From contig JAFEAJ010000005.1 of the NCBI GenBank assembly GCA_018266455.1, positions 85,801-149,800 of the forward strand: a DNA stretch of 64,000 nucleotides, given 5' to 3'. The DNA is from Bacteroidota bacterium. GTDB lineage: Bacteria > Bacteroidota > Bacteroidia > Chitinophagales > Chitinophagaceae. Below the pieces are notes generated by a model. It saw nothing but the letters and a program-made list of their open reading frames with translations. It was not told where the DNA came from and did not search any database. Position 1 is the stretch's first letter. Each line of letters begins with the position of its first letter. Both the position numbers and the translations under genes were made by a program. Positions 24,247-33,333 of this stretch are shown here, piece after piece.

Positions 24247-27200
24247 TTAGTTGTTGATCCCGTCTGGTAAAAGAGACGGTGAAGTGAATGGTTTTTTTTG
24301 TTGTACCCAGCCATATACCAGTGGCACGATCAGCAATGCAGCAAAGGTTGAAAATATCAGCCCGCCAATCACTGCTCTGCCAAGGGGCGCAGACTGGTCG
24401 CCGGCTTCGCCAAGCCCGCTTGCCATTGGTATCATGCCTGCAATCATGGCCAAGCTGGTCATCAGAATTGGCCGCAAGCGGATGCTGGCTGCAACCGAAG
24501 CCGCTTTGAAAGGATCTTTATATTCAATCCTTAATGCTTCTGCATTGGTTACAATCAATATGGCATTGGCAACAGAAACGCCCACAGACATGATAATGCC
24601 CATATACGATTGCAGGTTGAGCGTTGCGCCGGTAGCAAGCAATAACAGCATAGACCCCAGCAGTACCGCAGGAACCGTGGATAGCACAGAAAGCGATAAC
24701 CCGAAGGACTGGTAATTGGCTGCCAAAAGCAAAAGTATTACTACAATTGCCGCAAGCAGGCCTGATTGCAGGCTGCCTAAAGTTTGTGTGAGCAATGACG
24801 ACATGCCGCGCATCTGCACAATGGTCCCCACAGGTGGGGTTCCTATTTCGTCAATTGCTTTTTGTACTGCTGATGTTGCAGCCCCAAGATCTTTTTTATA
24901 GATGTTGGCGCTCACCGTGACAAACCTTCTTGGGCCGCTTCTGTCGTATTCGCCGGGAAGCGTATCATAAGTAAGAGAGGCCACATCTGACAGCACAGGG
25001 CGGGGCTGCCCTTTCACCAGGGGAATAGCCTGCAATTGTTCGACCGAATTCATGATATACTCCGGCACCTGCACCTGCACCTGGTAAGTGTAAGCAACTC
25101 TTTTATCGAGCCATTGGTTTTTGTCAGTGAACCGGCTGGAAGAGGTGGCATCAGTTATGCTTCGCGACACGGTATTGATATCAAGCCCGAGTTGTGCAAG
25201 CTTAAACCTGTCAACAGAAATATTGATAACGGGAAAAGACAGCGGTTGCGCAATCATCACATCGCGGAGGTATTTTATATTTTCTAATTTTGCCGTAAGT
25301 TGTTCGGCATAACCTTTTATATCTGCAAGATTTTTGCCCGCTACACGAACTTCGATCGGAGTGGATGCGCCTTGTGCCATTATTTTTTCAGTCAATTCTA
25401 TAGGCTCAAAAGAAAGTTTAACATCGGGATATTGCGCATAAATATTTTTGCGCAACTTGTCTTTCAGGTCATCCATATTCGTTTTGTAACCCTCTTTCAT
25501 CTTTGCCTGAAGCACTGCCTCGTTCGTTCCGCTGTTGAACACATATAAGTTGCTTGTTCCATAACTGCTTGGCACCAGCCCAATATAACAGGAGCTTACT
25601 TCAAGATTATTATCAACAGTAGAATTAATAATGTTAAGGATGTCTTTAACTGCACGTTCGGTAACTTCCAGCCTTGTGCCTTCCGGCTCCCTGATCCTTA
25701 TCTGCAATTGCCCGTTATTGCTTTTGGGAAGCAGGTCTTCACCAATAATTTTAAAGCAAAAGCCCGCTGCGCCAAATGCAAGGACCAAATAGGCAGCAAC
25801 AATCCATTTTCTTTTGGGCATCCATTGATCAAGTCGGTTAGCCAAACCCATCTTAATCTTTTGAAAAAAACTGTCCCCCCCTGCATTTTCCTTGTCATGC
25901 CTGTTATGCTCGTCAACTTCGCTTACTTCATTATGGTCAAGCGCGAGGCCGGCGTGGGCATGGAACTGTTTGTGATGGAGCTGAAATTTTTCTTCCTTCA
26001 ATAACCAGTTTGATATTACAGGCACCAATGTTTGCGCTGCAATAAATGAAACAATCATGGCAAAAGCAATAGACAACGAAAGTGGGAGGAACATGGCTTT
26101 GGGTACCCCGGTCATTACAAAAGAAGGAGCGAACACAGCCAGGATACACAGCAGGATAAGCAATAAAGGGAAAGATATTTCATTGCATGCGTCAAAAATC
26201 GCCAGCCGCTTATTTTTACCCATTTCAAGGTGCTGGTGTATGTTTTCAATGGTAACTGTTGCCTGGTCAACCAATATGCCAATGGCAAGTGCAAGGCCGC
26301 TCAGCGTCATGATATTGATGGTTTGGCCAAACAGGTTCAAAAAAAGAACAGCGCTTAATATGGCTACCGGTATGGTGATGATCACCACCAGGCTGCTCCT
26401 GAGGTCACGAAGAAAAAGCAGCACCATCAACCCGGTGAGTATTGCTCCTAATATGCCTTCGGTCATCAAACTTTTCGCTGCATTGATCACAAAAACGGAT
26501 TGATCGAATTCATAGCTCAAATCCACATCGGCCGGAAGCAGGCTTTTCATTTCGGGTATTTTTGCTTTCAGCCCCTGCACTACTTCCCAGGTGGAAGCAT
26601 CCGCTGTTTTTACCACGGGCATATACACGGAGCGCTTCCCATTCACCAGCGCATAATCTACTGTTACGTCCGATGCGTCCTGCACCTTCGCAACATCATG
26701 AATGAACACGGTGTTGTTGCCTTGCGTTTTAACGGAGATGTTGCCAAAATCTTTTACTGCATCTTCAAGTGAATTAACGTTGGTAACATACATGATGCTG
26801 TCCACACGAAGATTGCCGGAAGGCGTCATCACATTATTTTTTGCAACTGCATCTACTATCTGATCCGGCGAAACATTATAGCTCCTTAATTTTTCGGGAT
26901 CCACGTTAATGATCACCGATCTTGAATTGGCGCCGAATGCCGGAGGCGCAGACAGCCCCCGCACAGTAGCAAACAATGGCCTTACCCTTGTTGCCACCAG
27001 GTCATATATTTCCTTCAGCGATTTTGTTTTGCTCCGGAACACCAGCTCGCCTACCGGTAAAGAAGAAGCGTCGAACCGGATTACCTGGGGCGGCAATGCG
27101 CCGGGCGGAAAAAATTTCATTACCCTATTCACCTGGAGGGCTACCTGCGCTGATGCTTCTGCCATATCTGTGCCTTCATAAAAAGAAAGCTTGATCAGCG

Positions 27201-27459
27201 TTAGCCCCTGGATATTTTTACTTTCAATGCTCCTTACCCCATTTATATAAAGAAACTGATCCTGCATGCGCGTTGAAAAAAAACCTTCCATCTGTTCCGG
27301 CGACATGCCGCCATAAGATTCAATAACATAAATAGTAGGAAGGTTCAGAGACGGGAAAATGTCAATAGGAATTTTTTTTACCGCAAGCACGGAAAATATT
27401 AAAAGCCCCATAAAGATGACCAGCACGGTGATGGGCCTTTTTAATGCTGCTTTTACCAT
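24247..27459 (-). CDS. RND efflux transporter permease with His-rich cytoplasmic loop (operon 1)
   Basis: 1070 residues, an AcrB/CzcA-superfamily trimer subunit: twelve membrane helices, two large periplasmic loops, and the LSGLALAIGILVDQATVTIEN segment in TM4. That segment has Asp but not the paired Asp-Asp of classic AcrB. A cytoplasmic loop at about residues 490-525, between TM6 and TM7, is unusually His-rich, with seven His including HHKQFHAH and DEHNRHDKE; the paralogous pump at 47-51 kb lacks this. Substrate class is uncertain (hydrophobe/amphiphile or metal). It lies 5 bp after the TolC gene. Confidence 0.93.
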   Translation of the reverse strand: MVKAALKRPITVLVIFMGLLIFSVLAVKKIPIDIFPSLNLPTIYVIESYGGMSPEQMEGFFSTRMQDQFLYINGVRSIESKNIQGLTLIKLSFYEGTDMAEASAQVALQVNRVMKFFPPGALPPQVIRFDASSLPVGELVFRSKTKSLKEIYDLVATRVRPLFATVRGLSAPPAFGANSRSVIINVDPEKLRSYNVSPDQIVDAVAKNNVMTPSGNLRVDSIMYVTNVNSLEDAVKDFGNISVKTQGNNTVFIHDVAKVQDASDVTVDYALVNGKRSVYMPVVKTADASTWEVVQGLKAKIPEMKSLLPADVDLSYEFDQSVFVINAAKSLMTEGILGAILTGLMVLLFLRDLRSSLVVIITIPVAILSAVLFLNLFGQTINIMTLSGLALAIGILVDQATVTIENIHQHLEMGKNKRLAIFDACNEISFPLLLILLCILAVFAPSFVMTGVPKAMFLPLSLSIAFAMIVSFIAAQTLVPVISNWLLKEEKFQLHHKQFHAHAGLALDHNEVSEVDEHNRHDKENAGGDSFFQKIKMGLANRLDQWMPKRKWIVAAYLVLAFGAAGFCFKIIGEDLLPKSNNGQLQIRIREPEGTRLEVTERAVKDILNIINSTVDNNLEVSSCYIGLVPSSYGTSNLYVFNSGTNEAVLQAKMKEGYKTNMDDLKDKLRKNIYAQYPDVKLSFEPIELTEKIMAQGASTPIEVRVAGKNLADIKGYAEQLTAKLENIKYLRDVMIAQPLSFPVINISVDRFKLAQLGLDINTVSRSITDATSSSRFTDKNQWLDKRVAYTYQVQVQVPEYIMNSVEQLQAIPLVKGQPRPVLSDVASLTYDTLPGEYDRSGPRRFVTVSANIYKKDLGAATSAVQKAIDEIGTPPVGTIVQMRGMSSLLTQTLGSLQSGLLAAIVVILLLLAANYQSFGLSLSVLSTVPAVLLGSMLLLLATGATLNLQSYMGIIMSVGVSVANAILIVTNAEALRIEYKDPFKAASVAASIRLRPILMTSLAMIAGMIPMASGLGEAGDQSAPLGRAVIGGLIFSTFAALLIVPLVYGWVQQKKPFTSPSLLPDGINN

Positions 27460-27464
27460 GCAAA

Positions 27465-28868
27465 TTATTTTTTAATAGATTGAATGAATACATCAAGATT
27501 GCCTGTGGCTGCCGCTTTGTCCAGGTTGGCCAGCAGCCAGTCGCTTAAAGTCTGCACATAGTCGGACTGAGCACGATAAAGCACAAACGAAGCGTTAGTC
27601 AAATCAATCAGGTTAATAATGCCTGCCTTGTATTGAGCTGTTTTTTGATCATAGGTATCTTGAGATGATTTTATCTGGACAGGGATCTCCATTAAATTCT
27701 TCATTGAAGTTTTAATGGATTCATCAGCCAGGTTGCTCACGTTCTGCAAAGAAAGTTCCTGTTGCTGCATGCCATAATCACTGGCAATGGTGTTGAAGTG
27801 GCTTATTGCCAGCTTGTCTTTTCGGTGAACCACATTGAAAAGGTCATACACCAAACTAGCCCCAATCATATAATTGAAGCGCTGGTAACCGAGGCCCTGA
27901 TCGAGTGATTTGTAATTGCCCGCATAGTCAATACTCGATCCCCTTGCCCACCCGCTCGCATTCAGGAAAACCCTTGGCAAATAACTTTTCTTTACCAGGG
28001 TTTCCGTTTGTTTGTACAGCAGCTCTTCCTTATTATAGTAATCGATAATTGGGTTGGCAAAGCCACCAGGTGCTTTTGCGGCTGATAAACCAGAAAGCGC
28101 CGACAAAGAATTCCTGGTTGATGTAGTATCAATTAAAAATTTATCGGGCGAAATGCCCGTTAAATAATACAGTTGCTGTTGCAACGACCTGATATTGCCA
28201 TCAGTTTGATTAAAAGTAACCCTGCTTTTTGATAGCTCGGCCATGGCTAAAGATGAATCGGCACCTGCTTTAATACCGCTCATCGTTACCGCTTCGATTA
28301 TTTTATAAATTGCTTCATAACGAGCAACATTTTGCTGTTCGATAGCAAGCTGGAACTGGTTCTTAAGGACATTAAAATACAATTTGCCAACCTGCCATTT
28401 GAGCAAATATTTTTCCCGGTCCAAATCAGCCTGGGTTAGCGCCGAATAAGCTTTGGCATTATCCTGCTTTGCTTTTTTAAGCCCGAAATCAAGCAGTTCA
28501 TACTGGCTTTGGAAAATGGCGATGTTGCCCACGGCAGATTGATAATCGTTCGATGCCCGCACACCGCTTGAGGTGGAAGGTATAATGCCATAAGAAAGAT
28601 AAGAACCCGGAATAGAGTTGTCTGTGCCCAAGGCCAGTTCATCAGCCACAAAGGCGCTCGGCAAAAAAGAATGCCTGGCATCAACAACAGTGGCTTTAGC
28701 TGCATCGACTAAAGCCTGCTTTTGCAAAAGAACAGGCAAATGGTGTTCGGCAGAATCAATAAAATCAGATAATGAATAGTTGCGTTTTTGTTGTGCCTGC
28801 AGAATATTCGTAAACAATAATGCTGTGAATAATAAAACCCAAGTTGTTTTTTTTAAAATAACAACCAT
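27465..28868 (-). CDS. TolC-family outer-membrane efflux protein (operon 1)
   Basis: 467 residues. The signal peptide ends near residue 26 (LFTNILQAQ). Long alpha-helical heptad-rich segments form two outer-membrane-efflux repeats, with the typical AYSALTQADLDREKYLLKW and IINLIDLTNASFVLYRAQSDY. It forms the exit duct for the adjoining RND pump and adaptor. It is the first gene of operon 1; the 48-bp gap to the LRGPP-tail protein gene upstream suggests a single transcript. Confidence 0.92.
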   Translation of the reverse strand: MVVILKKTTWVLLFTALLFTNILQAQQKRNYSLSDFIDSAEHHLPVLLQKQALVDAAKATVVDARHSFLPSAFVADELALGTDNSIPGSYLSYGIIPSTSSGVRASNDYQSAVGNIAIFQSQYELLDFGLKKAKQDNAKAYSALTQADLDREKYLLKWQVGKLYFNVLKNQFQLAIEQQNVARYEAIYKIIEAVTMSGIKAGADSSLAMAELSKSRVTFNQTDGNIRSLQQQLYYLTGISPDKFLIDTTSTRNSLSALSGLSAAKAPGGFANPIIDYYNKEELLYKQTETLVKKSYLPRVFLNASGWARGSSIDYAGNYKSLDQGLGYQRFNYMIGASLVYDLFNVVHRKDKLAISHFNTIASDYGMQQQELSLQNVSNLADESIKTSMKNLMEIPVQIKSSQDTYDQKTAQYKAGIINLIDLTNASFVLYRAQSDYVQTLSDWLLANLDKAAATGNLDVFIQSIKK

Positions 28869-28916
28869 GTAACCAATTTTAGTTGAAATGAATAAATCCT
28901 AAAAGAAGATATGATG

Positions 28917-29300
28917 TTAAGATAGGGGATTGGGAGGGCCTCTCAGGCTTGTGGCATTTAATTTTCTCACGGCCAGATAACTACTTTGCTCACGGCTTTT
29001 ATTAGAAACAAGGCGATAAAAAGCCCGAAAGCCATAATCAAATACAGGTAACATTACAGCATCCTGAGGCTGGAACCTTTTGTTAAGGTAACAAAGCAGT
29101 TTCCCGGGATTATGAGTGTTTTTGTATGCCAGTTTTTCAGATGCGGCCTGAGCAGGGAAATGTGCGCGAAAGCCCAAAGATTGCTGTGAGTTTGCAGAAG
29201 TATATCGCAAAAAAAACTGCACACTAAAAAAGCTAAAATAAACCACCAGCAAAAGCAGTTTAAAAAAAAGCTTCGTGCAATTCTTTCTTCCAAAAAACAT
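28917..29300 (-). CDS. Small LRGPP-tail periplasmic-type protein upstream of RND operon
   Basis: About 127 residues from the ATG at 29300 (MFFGRKNCTKLF); the frame extends to 29372. One hydrophobic segment (LFFKLLLLVVYFSFFSVQFFL) is followed by a polar domain containing YLNKRFQPQDAV and ending ATSLRGPPNPLS. I recognise the LNKRFQP...LRGPP pattern as a small family often found just upstream of efflux genes in Sphingobacteria/Chitinophagia, without a known function. It is on the same strand as the TolC/RND/adaptor genes and 48 bp before them, so it is probably a leader gene of that operon. Confidence 0.6.
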   Translation of the reverse strand: MFFGRKNCTKLFFKLLLLVVYFSFFSVQFFLRYTSANSQQSLGFRAHFPAQAASEKLAYKNTHNPGKLLCYLNKRFQPQDAVMLPVFDYGFRAFYRLVSNKSREQSSYLAVRKLNATSLRGPPNPLS

Positions 29301-29301
29301 A

Positions 29302-29315
29302 AGGCTGCAAAGATA
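29302..29315 (-). promoter_or_regulatory. Candidate Bacteroidota -7 element for LRGPP/RND operon 1
   Basis: On the minus strand, TATCTTTG (29315-29308) matches the TAnnTTTG -7 consensus. Transcription would begin close to the ATG at 29300, giving a nearly leaderless message unless a more distant promoter is used. No clear -33 TTTG is seen. Confidence 0.4.
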
Positions 29316-29389
29316 TATAAAGCTTATGCCTTTTTGTCCGCGTTTGTAAAAAAACTTGCAATCGTTTAACAAAACTATCTGTAATCAGC

Positions 29390-29404
29390 TACTTTTACGG
29401 CAAA
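29390..29404 (+). promoter_or_regulatory. Candidate -7 element for DUF47-PiT operon
   Basis: TACTTTTAC (29390-29398) is close to TAnnTTTG and lies about 16 bp before the DUF47 ATG at 29414. A similar TAnnTTTACGGC occurs upstream of rpoN (61359-61370, minus strand). Moderate support only. Confidence 0.35.
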
Positions 29405-29413
29405 TTTCTATTC

Positions 29414-30061
29414 ATGGCATTCAATTCAATTATGAAAATCTTTATGCCAAAGGACAGGGTCTTTTATTCTTTATTTGAAGAAGTAGCAGATAATGTTTCG
29501 ATGATGGGCAGGCTAATGAAAGAAATTGTAAAAGAACCTGATTTTGATAAAAGAGCGGCCATCATCTCAAAAGTTGAGGACCAGGAGCATGTCAATGATG
29601 ATTTAACGCATCAGATATTTACAGAACTGGGAAGGAATTTTATAACGCCGTTTGACAGGGAAGACATCCACTATCTTGCCATTGCACTGGATGACATTTG
29701 CGATTACATCTATTCTGCTGCCAAAAAAATCAATTTTTATAAAGTCAACCCGAATGATGCGGGGATCCAAAAAATGGCCGACCTGATCGATCAGGGGGCA
29801 GAACAAATAAAAATCGCAGTTAAGGAATTGCGCAACATGCGCAACATGCGCAACATCACTGACGCGCTGGTCAAGGTGAACAGTATAGAAAACCAGGCTG
29901 ATGACATTTTTGATTTGAGCATTGACCGGCTTTTCGAAACTGAGCCCGATGCAAAAGAGGTTATCAAAAAAAGAGAAATTTACCAGGTAATGGAAATTGT
30001 TACCGATAAATGCGAGGATGCTGCGAACGTGATAGAATCCATCATAATTAAGTACGCTTAA
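29414..30061 (+). CDS. DUF47 family PhoU-like protein, PiT partner
   Basis: 215 residues, all-helical, matching the DUF47/PhoU_div family (KVEDQEHVNDDLTHQIFTELG; KINFYKVNPNDAGIQK). These proteins are encoded beside PiT transporters and are thought to regulate or stabilise them. A near-perfect tandem of three 9-bp units (CGCAACATG twice, then CGCAACATC; 29831-29857) encodes RNMRNMRNI. It lies 69 bp upstream of the PiT gene, same strand. Confidence 0.92.
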   Translation: MAFNSIMKIFMPKDRVFYSLFEEVADNVSMMGRLMKEIVKEPDFDKRAAIISKVEDQEHVNDDLTHQIFTELGRNFITPFDREDIHYLAIALDDICDYIYSAAKKINFYKVNPNDAGIQKMADLIDQGAEQIKIAVKELRNMRNMRNITDALVKVNSIENQADDIFDLSIDRLFETEPDAKEVIKKREIYQVMEIVTDKCEDAANVIESIIIKYA

Positions 30062-30130
30062 AAAGCGTAGGTACTACAAAATTGCGCAATCAGCATGGCT
30101 GCAATACAATAAATCAACAAACAACTGCTT

Positions 30131-31165
30131 ATGGCTTTCCTGGTCGTCATTGTTGTTCTTGCTTTAATTTTCGACTATATCAACGGCTTCCACGATGCAG
30201 CAAATTCAATTGCAACCATTGTTTCCACCAAAGTGCTCACCCCCTTTCAGGCAGTGCTATGGGCAGCCATTTTTAATTTTGCCGCTTTTTTTATTTCAAA
30301 ATACTATTACGGAGAGTTCAAAATCGGCAACACCATTGCCAAATCGGTGCATGAGCAGTTCATCACACTGGGGGTTATTTTTTCAGGGTTGCTTGCTGCC
30401 ATTACATGGAACCTGCTTACCTGGTGGTTTGGCATTCCTTCAAGTTCTTCGCATGCCTTACTGGGCGGGTTTATAGGCGCAGCTTTGACACATGCCGGAG
30501 GCCACCTTTCGGTCAGTGGCAGCGCAGTAATCAATTTCTCTAAAGTCTGGCCTACTTTCCTTTTTATTTTTCTCGCTCCATTCATCGGAATGATCATTGG
30601 GTTCATTATTTCCGTTATCATCATCAATATATGCCGCAGGGCAAGCCCTTATAAAGCAGACAACTGGTTCCGGAGGCTGCAACTGGTTTCTTCTGCCCTG
30701 CTTAGCCTTGGGCATGGTGGCAATGACGCACAAAAAGTGCTGGGCATTATTGCTGCGGCGATGGTTGCTAACGGCAATTTGCAAAATATTAAAGACGTTC
30801 CCAATTGGGTGCCGCTGGCATGCTTTACTGCAATTGCATTGGGGACCATGAGCGGCGGCTGGAAGATCGTGAAGACCATGGGAACGCGCATTACCAAAGT
30901 TACACCACTGGAGGGCGTGAGCGCAGAAACAGCCGGAGCGATCACTTTGTTCCTGACAGAAAAACTAGGCATACCTGTTAGCACCACACATACCATCAGT
31001 GGCTCTATTATTGGCGTAGGCGCAACAAAAAGGCTCTCGGCAGTGCGCTGGGGGGTAACCATTAACCTGCTTTGGGCATGGGTACTTACGATCCCGGTAA
31101 GCGCCATTCTGGCTGCAATATTTTATTTCATATCCCATTTCGTGAACAACCATTTTATCCATTGA
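30131..31165 (+). CDS. pit: Inorganic phosphate transporter, PiT family
   Basis: 344 residues with about ten membrane helices. The two inverted PiT signatures are present: FHDAANSIATIVST near the N-terminus and GHGGNDAQKVLGIIAAAM in the second half, plus SSSHALLGG and PVSTTHTISGSIIG. It is a low-affinity, cation- or proton-coupled phosphate permease. With the DUF47 gene it forms a second phosphate uptake unit, 10 kb from the high-affinity Pst operon and read the other way. Confidence 0.95.
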   Translation: MAFLVVIVVLALIFDYINGFHDAANSIATIVSTKVLTPFQAVLWAAIFNFAAFFISKYYYGEFKIGNTIAKSVHEQFITLGVIFSGLLAAITWNLLTWWFGIPSSSSHALLGGFIGAALTHAGGHLSVSGSAVINFSKVWPTFLFIFLAPFIGMIIGFIISVIIINICRRASPYKADNWFRRLQLVSSALLSLGHGGNDAQKVLGIIAAAMVANGNLQNIKDVPNWVPLACFTAIALGTMSGGWKIVKTMGTRITKVTPLEGVSAETAGAITLFLTEKLGIPVSTTHTISGSIIGVGATKRLSAVRWGVTINLLWAWVLTIPVSAILAAIFYFISHFVNNHFIH

Positions 31166-31280
31166 TGGCTTTTCAACAAATCAAAGAAATTTAGTGTCCC
31201 TTAAAAGGGGATATTTTGAACCGGCTTTTGCTTTTTTATTATTCCTTAATCTTTACTACTTTGCCTGCGATTAACAGACT

Positions 31281-32144
31281 ATGAAAGGAATTATCCTCGC
31301 AGGCGGTTCTGGCACCAGGCTTCACCCGATTACTTATGCAATCAGCAAACAGATCATGCCCGTCTATGACAAGCCCATGATCTATTACCCGCTATCTACC
31401 TTAATGATGGCAGGCATCAGCGAAATACTGATCATCTCCACCCCTCATGACCTCCCTCTTTTTAAAAAACTATTTGGAAGCGGCTCACAGTTCGGGCTTA
31501 AAATTTCTTATGCCGAGCAGCCAAAGCCGAATGGGCTGGCACAAGCCTTTGTAATAGGCGAAGAATTTATTGGAAAAGATAAGGTGGCGCTCGTACTGGG
31601 CGATAATATTTTTTACGGTTCGGGGCTGGGCAAACAGCTTGAAAAAAACACCAATCCTGGCGGGGGCATCGTTTACGCCTATCATGTAAGCGATCCCGAA
31701 AGGTACGGCGTGGTTGAGTTTGATAAAGACATGAACGCCATTTCCATTGAAGAAAAACCTGCAAACCCCAAAAGCAATTTTGCTGTTCCTGGATTATATT
31801 TTTATGATAATGAAGTAGTGGGAATTGCAAAAAGTTTAAAGCCCTCTGCCCGTGGCGAATATGAAATTACTGATGTGAACAAAGAGTATTTAAAAAAAGG
31901 AAAGCTGAAAGTGTCTATCATGGACAGGGGCACCGCCTGGCTCGATACCGGCACATTCGATTCATTGATGCAGGCTTCGCAGTTTGTCCAGGTAATCGAG
32001 CAAAGGCAAGGGATCAAAATTGCCTGCATTGAAGAAATTGCTTACCGAAAAGGTTTTATCAGTAAACAACAGGTAGAAGCGATGGCCAGGCCCCTGTTGA
32101 AAAGCGGATATGGAGAATATTTATTACAAGTGATCAATAATTAA
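31281..32144 (+). CDS. rfbA: Glucose-1-phosphate thymidylyltransferase
   Basis: 287 residues, standard RmlA length. The nucleotide-binding signature [17 protein letters not shown] and [12 protein letters not shown] are intact, as are [12 protein letters not shown] and [16 protein letters not shown]. It makes dTDP-glucose, the first step to dTDP-rhamnose and other deoxysugars. The rest of the rfb set (rfbB, C, D) is not in this window. It is followed 9 bp later by an epimerase gene. Confidence 0.96.
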   Translation: MKGIILAGGSGTRLHPITYAISKQIMPVYDKPMIYYPLSTLMMAGISEILIISTPHDLPLFKKLFGSGSQFGLKISYAEQPKPNGLAQAFVIGEEFIGKDKVALVLGDNIFYGSGLGKQLEKNTNPGGGIVYAYHVSDPERYGVVEFDKDMNAISIEEKPANPKSNFAVPGLYFYDNEVVGIAKSLKPSARGEYEITDVNKEYLKKGKLKVSIMDRGTAWLDTGTFDSLMQASQFVQVIEQRQGIKIACIEEIAYRKGFISKQQVEAMARPLLKSGYGEYLLQVINN

Positions 32145-32153
32145 TTATCAATA

Positions 32154-33212
32154 ATGGAAAAAAAAATTCTTGTTACCGGAGGTTGCGGCTATATAGGATC
32201 GCATACTATTGTTGATCTTGTCGAAAACGACTTTGAGGTGATTTCCGTAGATAACAACTCCCGCTCAAGTCCGCGGATCCTGGAAGGCGTTGAAAAAATA
32301 ACCGGCAAAAAAATAAAAAATTATAAAGTTGACCTGTGCAATTTTGACGATACCTGTGCTATTTTCCAGGAGAACGAAGACATAGGCGGAATCATTCATT
32401 TTGCGGCATACAAAGCGGTTGGGGAATCGGTTGAACAGCCGTTGATGTATTTTGAAAATAACCTGGTTTCCTTGATCAACCTGTTAAAGTGCGTGCAGGA
32501 ATTTGATATCCCCAGTTTTGTTTTTTCTTCTTCTTGTACCGTGTATGGCAATCCTGACGAGATCCCGGTCACTGAAAAAACACCACCCAAACCTGCTGAA
32601 TCTCCTTATGGATATACCAAGCAAATGGGGGAACAGATCATCAACGAATTTTCCAAAGCCTCTTCGGCAAAATATATTCTGCTGAGGTACTTTAACCCAG
32701 TGGGCGCTCACCCCAGCATCCTTATTGGTGAATTGCCAATCGGCAAGCCCGCCAACCTCGTGCCAGCCATTACACAAACAGCTATTGGAAAGATTTCGCA
32801 AATGCATGTTCACGGCAACGATTATCCTACAAGGGATGGCTCGTGCATCCGCGATTTTATTCATGTATGCGACATTGCGCATGCGCATACCCTGGGTTTG
32901 CAATATTTAATAAACAATGAAAACAGCCTTCATTGCGAAGTTTTCAATCTCGGCACTGGTAACGGCGTTACTGTTCTGGAAGCAATAAAAGCCTTTGAAA
33001 AAGTAAGCGGCGTTAAATTGAACTATACCATCGGCCCTCGCAGGCCTGGAGATGTGATAGCCATTTATGCGAATAATAGCTTGGTAAAATCAAAGCTTGA
33101 GTGGAAAATAAAATTTTCTCTTGAAGATATGATGTCAACAGCCTGGAAATGGGAACAGAAATTAAAAGTAGATGAGAAATTTTATAACGGGAAACATTCA
33201 CAATTGAATTAG
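32154..33212 (+). CDS. galE: UDP-glucose 4-epimerase
   Basis: 352 residues. Extended SDR with an NAD-binding VTGGCGYIGSHT, catalytic Ser in FSSSCTVYG, and the YxxxK pair in YGYTKQMGE. The ILLRYFNPVGAHPS and GDVIAIYAN stretches fit GalE. It interconverts UDP-glucose and UDP-galactose for surface glycans. Co-directional with rfbA, 9-bp gap. Confidence 0.93.
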   Translation: MEKKILVTGGCGYIGSHTIVDLVENDFEVISVDNNSRSSPRILEGVEKITGKKIKNYKVDLCNFDDTCAIFQENEDIGGIIHFAAYKAVGESVEQPLMYFENNLVSLINLLKCVQEFDIPSFVFSSSCTVYGNPDEIPVTEKTPPKPAESPYGYTKQMGEQIINEFSKASSAKYILLRYFNPVGAHPSILIGELPIGKPANLVPAITQTAIGKISQMHVHGNDYPTRDGSCIRDFIHVCDIAHAHTLGLQYLINNENSLHCEVFNLGTGNGVTVLEAIKAFEKVSGVKLNYTIGPRRPGDVIAIYANNSLVKSKLEWKIKFSLEDMMSTAWKWEQKLKVDEKFYNGKHSQLN

Positions 33213-33257
33213 TACCTTTCGCGCAACGAATACGATATCATAATATATGCACATTGC

Positions 33258-33290
33258 TTTGTTCATTTTGTGTGAAACGTTTTATTTTTG
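33258..33290 (+). promoter_or_regulatory. Bacteroidota-type promoter of the transketolase C-half gene
   Basis: TTTG (33258-33261), a 21-bp spacer, then TATTTTTG (33283-33290) match the -33/-7 pattern TTTG...TAnnTTTG. A start near 33297 would leave about 37 bases of leader before the ATG at 33334. Confidence 0.5.
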
Positions 33291-33333
33291 TCGCTCAAAA
33301 CAATAATCAGAGAAATATTTCAATCATAAGCAC

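Noticed and set aside
30649..31107. 152-codon minus-strand frame
   Set aside because: Antisense to the PiT gene with its conserved signatures intact; no independent evidence.
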